Origin: Nodosilinea sp. LEGE 06152
Lineage (GTDB): Bacteria > Cyanobacteriota > Cyanobacteriia > Phormidesmidales > Phormidesmidaceae
Reading direction: 5' to 3'
NCBI RefSeq assembly: GCF_015207525.1
Contig: NZ_JADEWR010000002.1
Span: 344,433 to 388,790 of the forward strand
Length of the DNA: 44,358 nucleotides
Part shown: positions 44,330-44,358 of the stretch, piece after piece
How positions within the stretch are numbered: position 1 is the first letter of the stretch
How the letters are laid out: each line of letters starts with the position of its first letter
Notes under the pieces: generated by a model
Seen by the model: the letters and a program-made list of their open reading frames with translations, nothing else
What the model was told of the DNA's origin: nothing
Database searches by the model: none
Made by a program: the position numbers and the translations under genes

Positions 44330-44358
44330 CAAAATCCAAAGTTCAAAATCCAAAATTC
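44330..44358. repeat. Short CAAAATCCAAA direct repeats at window edge
   Basis: CAAAATCCAAA occurs at 44330-44340 and 44344-44354, a period of 14 bases, continuing toward the window end. AAAATCCAAAATTC-like stretches are a familiar intergenic repeat in cyanobacteria. The full extent lies outside the window. Confidence 0.6.

Noticed and set aside
44252..44353. 34-residue N-terminal extension of the peptidase gene
   Set aside because: It mostly translates the octamer tandem repeat (HPSTHPPIHPSTH); family similarity starts at ATG 44251.

Overview
The window comes from a cyanobacterium, probably a filamentous Leptolyngbya/Nodosilinea-like lineage, though the genus is only a guess. The right half carries kaiA, kaiB and kaiC, the NDH-1 subunit gene ndhL beside DUF3007 and trpA (an arrangement familiar in cyanobacteria), and many HIP1 octamers (GCGATCGC). 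Two very different regions meet at about 21.24 kb.

Region A (1-21238) is AT-richer and looks like an integrated defence island. Its right edge is the 3' part of a tRNA-Gly(TCC) gene (21194-21238) whose 5' half is missing, which is the usual scar of tyrosine-recombinase integration into a tRNA gene. From left to right it holds the right end of an IS1-family element; a restriction-modification-like cluster (two plus-strand genes, one a PD-(D/E)XK candidate, facing a C5-cytosine and an N6-adenine methyltransferase, plus a Cro/CI-type regulator behind a long inverted repeat); a frameshifted tyrosine recombinase; a complete qatABCD anti-phage operon; a zinc-ribbon HTH regulator divergent from an intact tyrosine recombinase; small membrane-anchored and orphan genes; a DUF6876 gene; a DUF1016/YhcG-type PDDEXK nuclease; and finally an unrecognised two-gene cassette (258-aa-class protein plus a pentapeptide-repeat protein with a large unknown C-terminal domain) next to the attachment scar.

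Region B (21239-44358) is GC-rich chromosomal backbone. guaD (guanine deaminase) converges on kaiC. The circadian clock genes run kaiA-kaiB-kaiC on the minus strand, with an unusually long kaiB-kaiC gap. Divergent from kaiA is a CBS-domain protein with a histidine-kinase H-box but an eroded ATP-binding domain, followed by a PAS/GAF/GGDEF/EAL cyclic-di-GMP protein. Next come trpA, DUF3007, ndhL and a MOSC-domain gene, all on the minus strand.

The last part (35230-43709) is a four-gene plus-strand surface operon: a secreted DUF11/SdrD-B protein, a 1244-aa outer-membrane barrel with an Ig-like domain, a beta-helix protein with an OmpA-type peptidoglycan-binding end, and a second DUF11 protein. 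The first three overlap by ATGA. The window ends with a pyrrolidone-carboxylate peptidase-like gene and octamer tandem repeats.

The best candidates for undescribed biology are the cassette at 18494-20993, the degenerate kinase beside the clock genes, the surface operon, and the two-methyltransferase R-M-like cluster.
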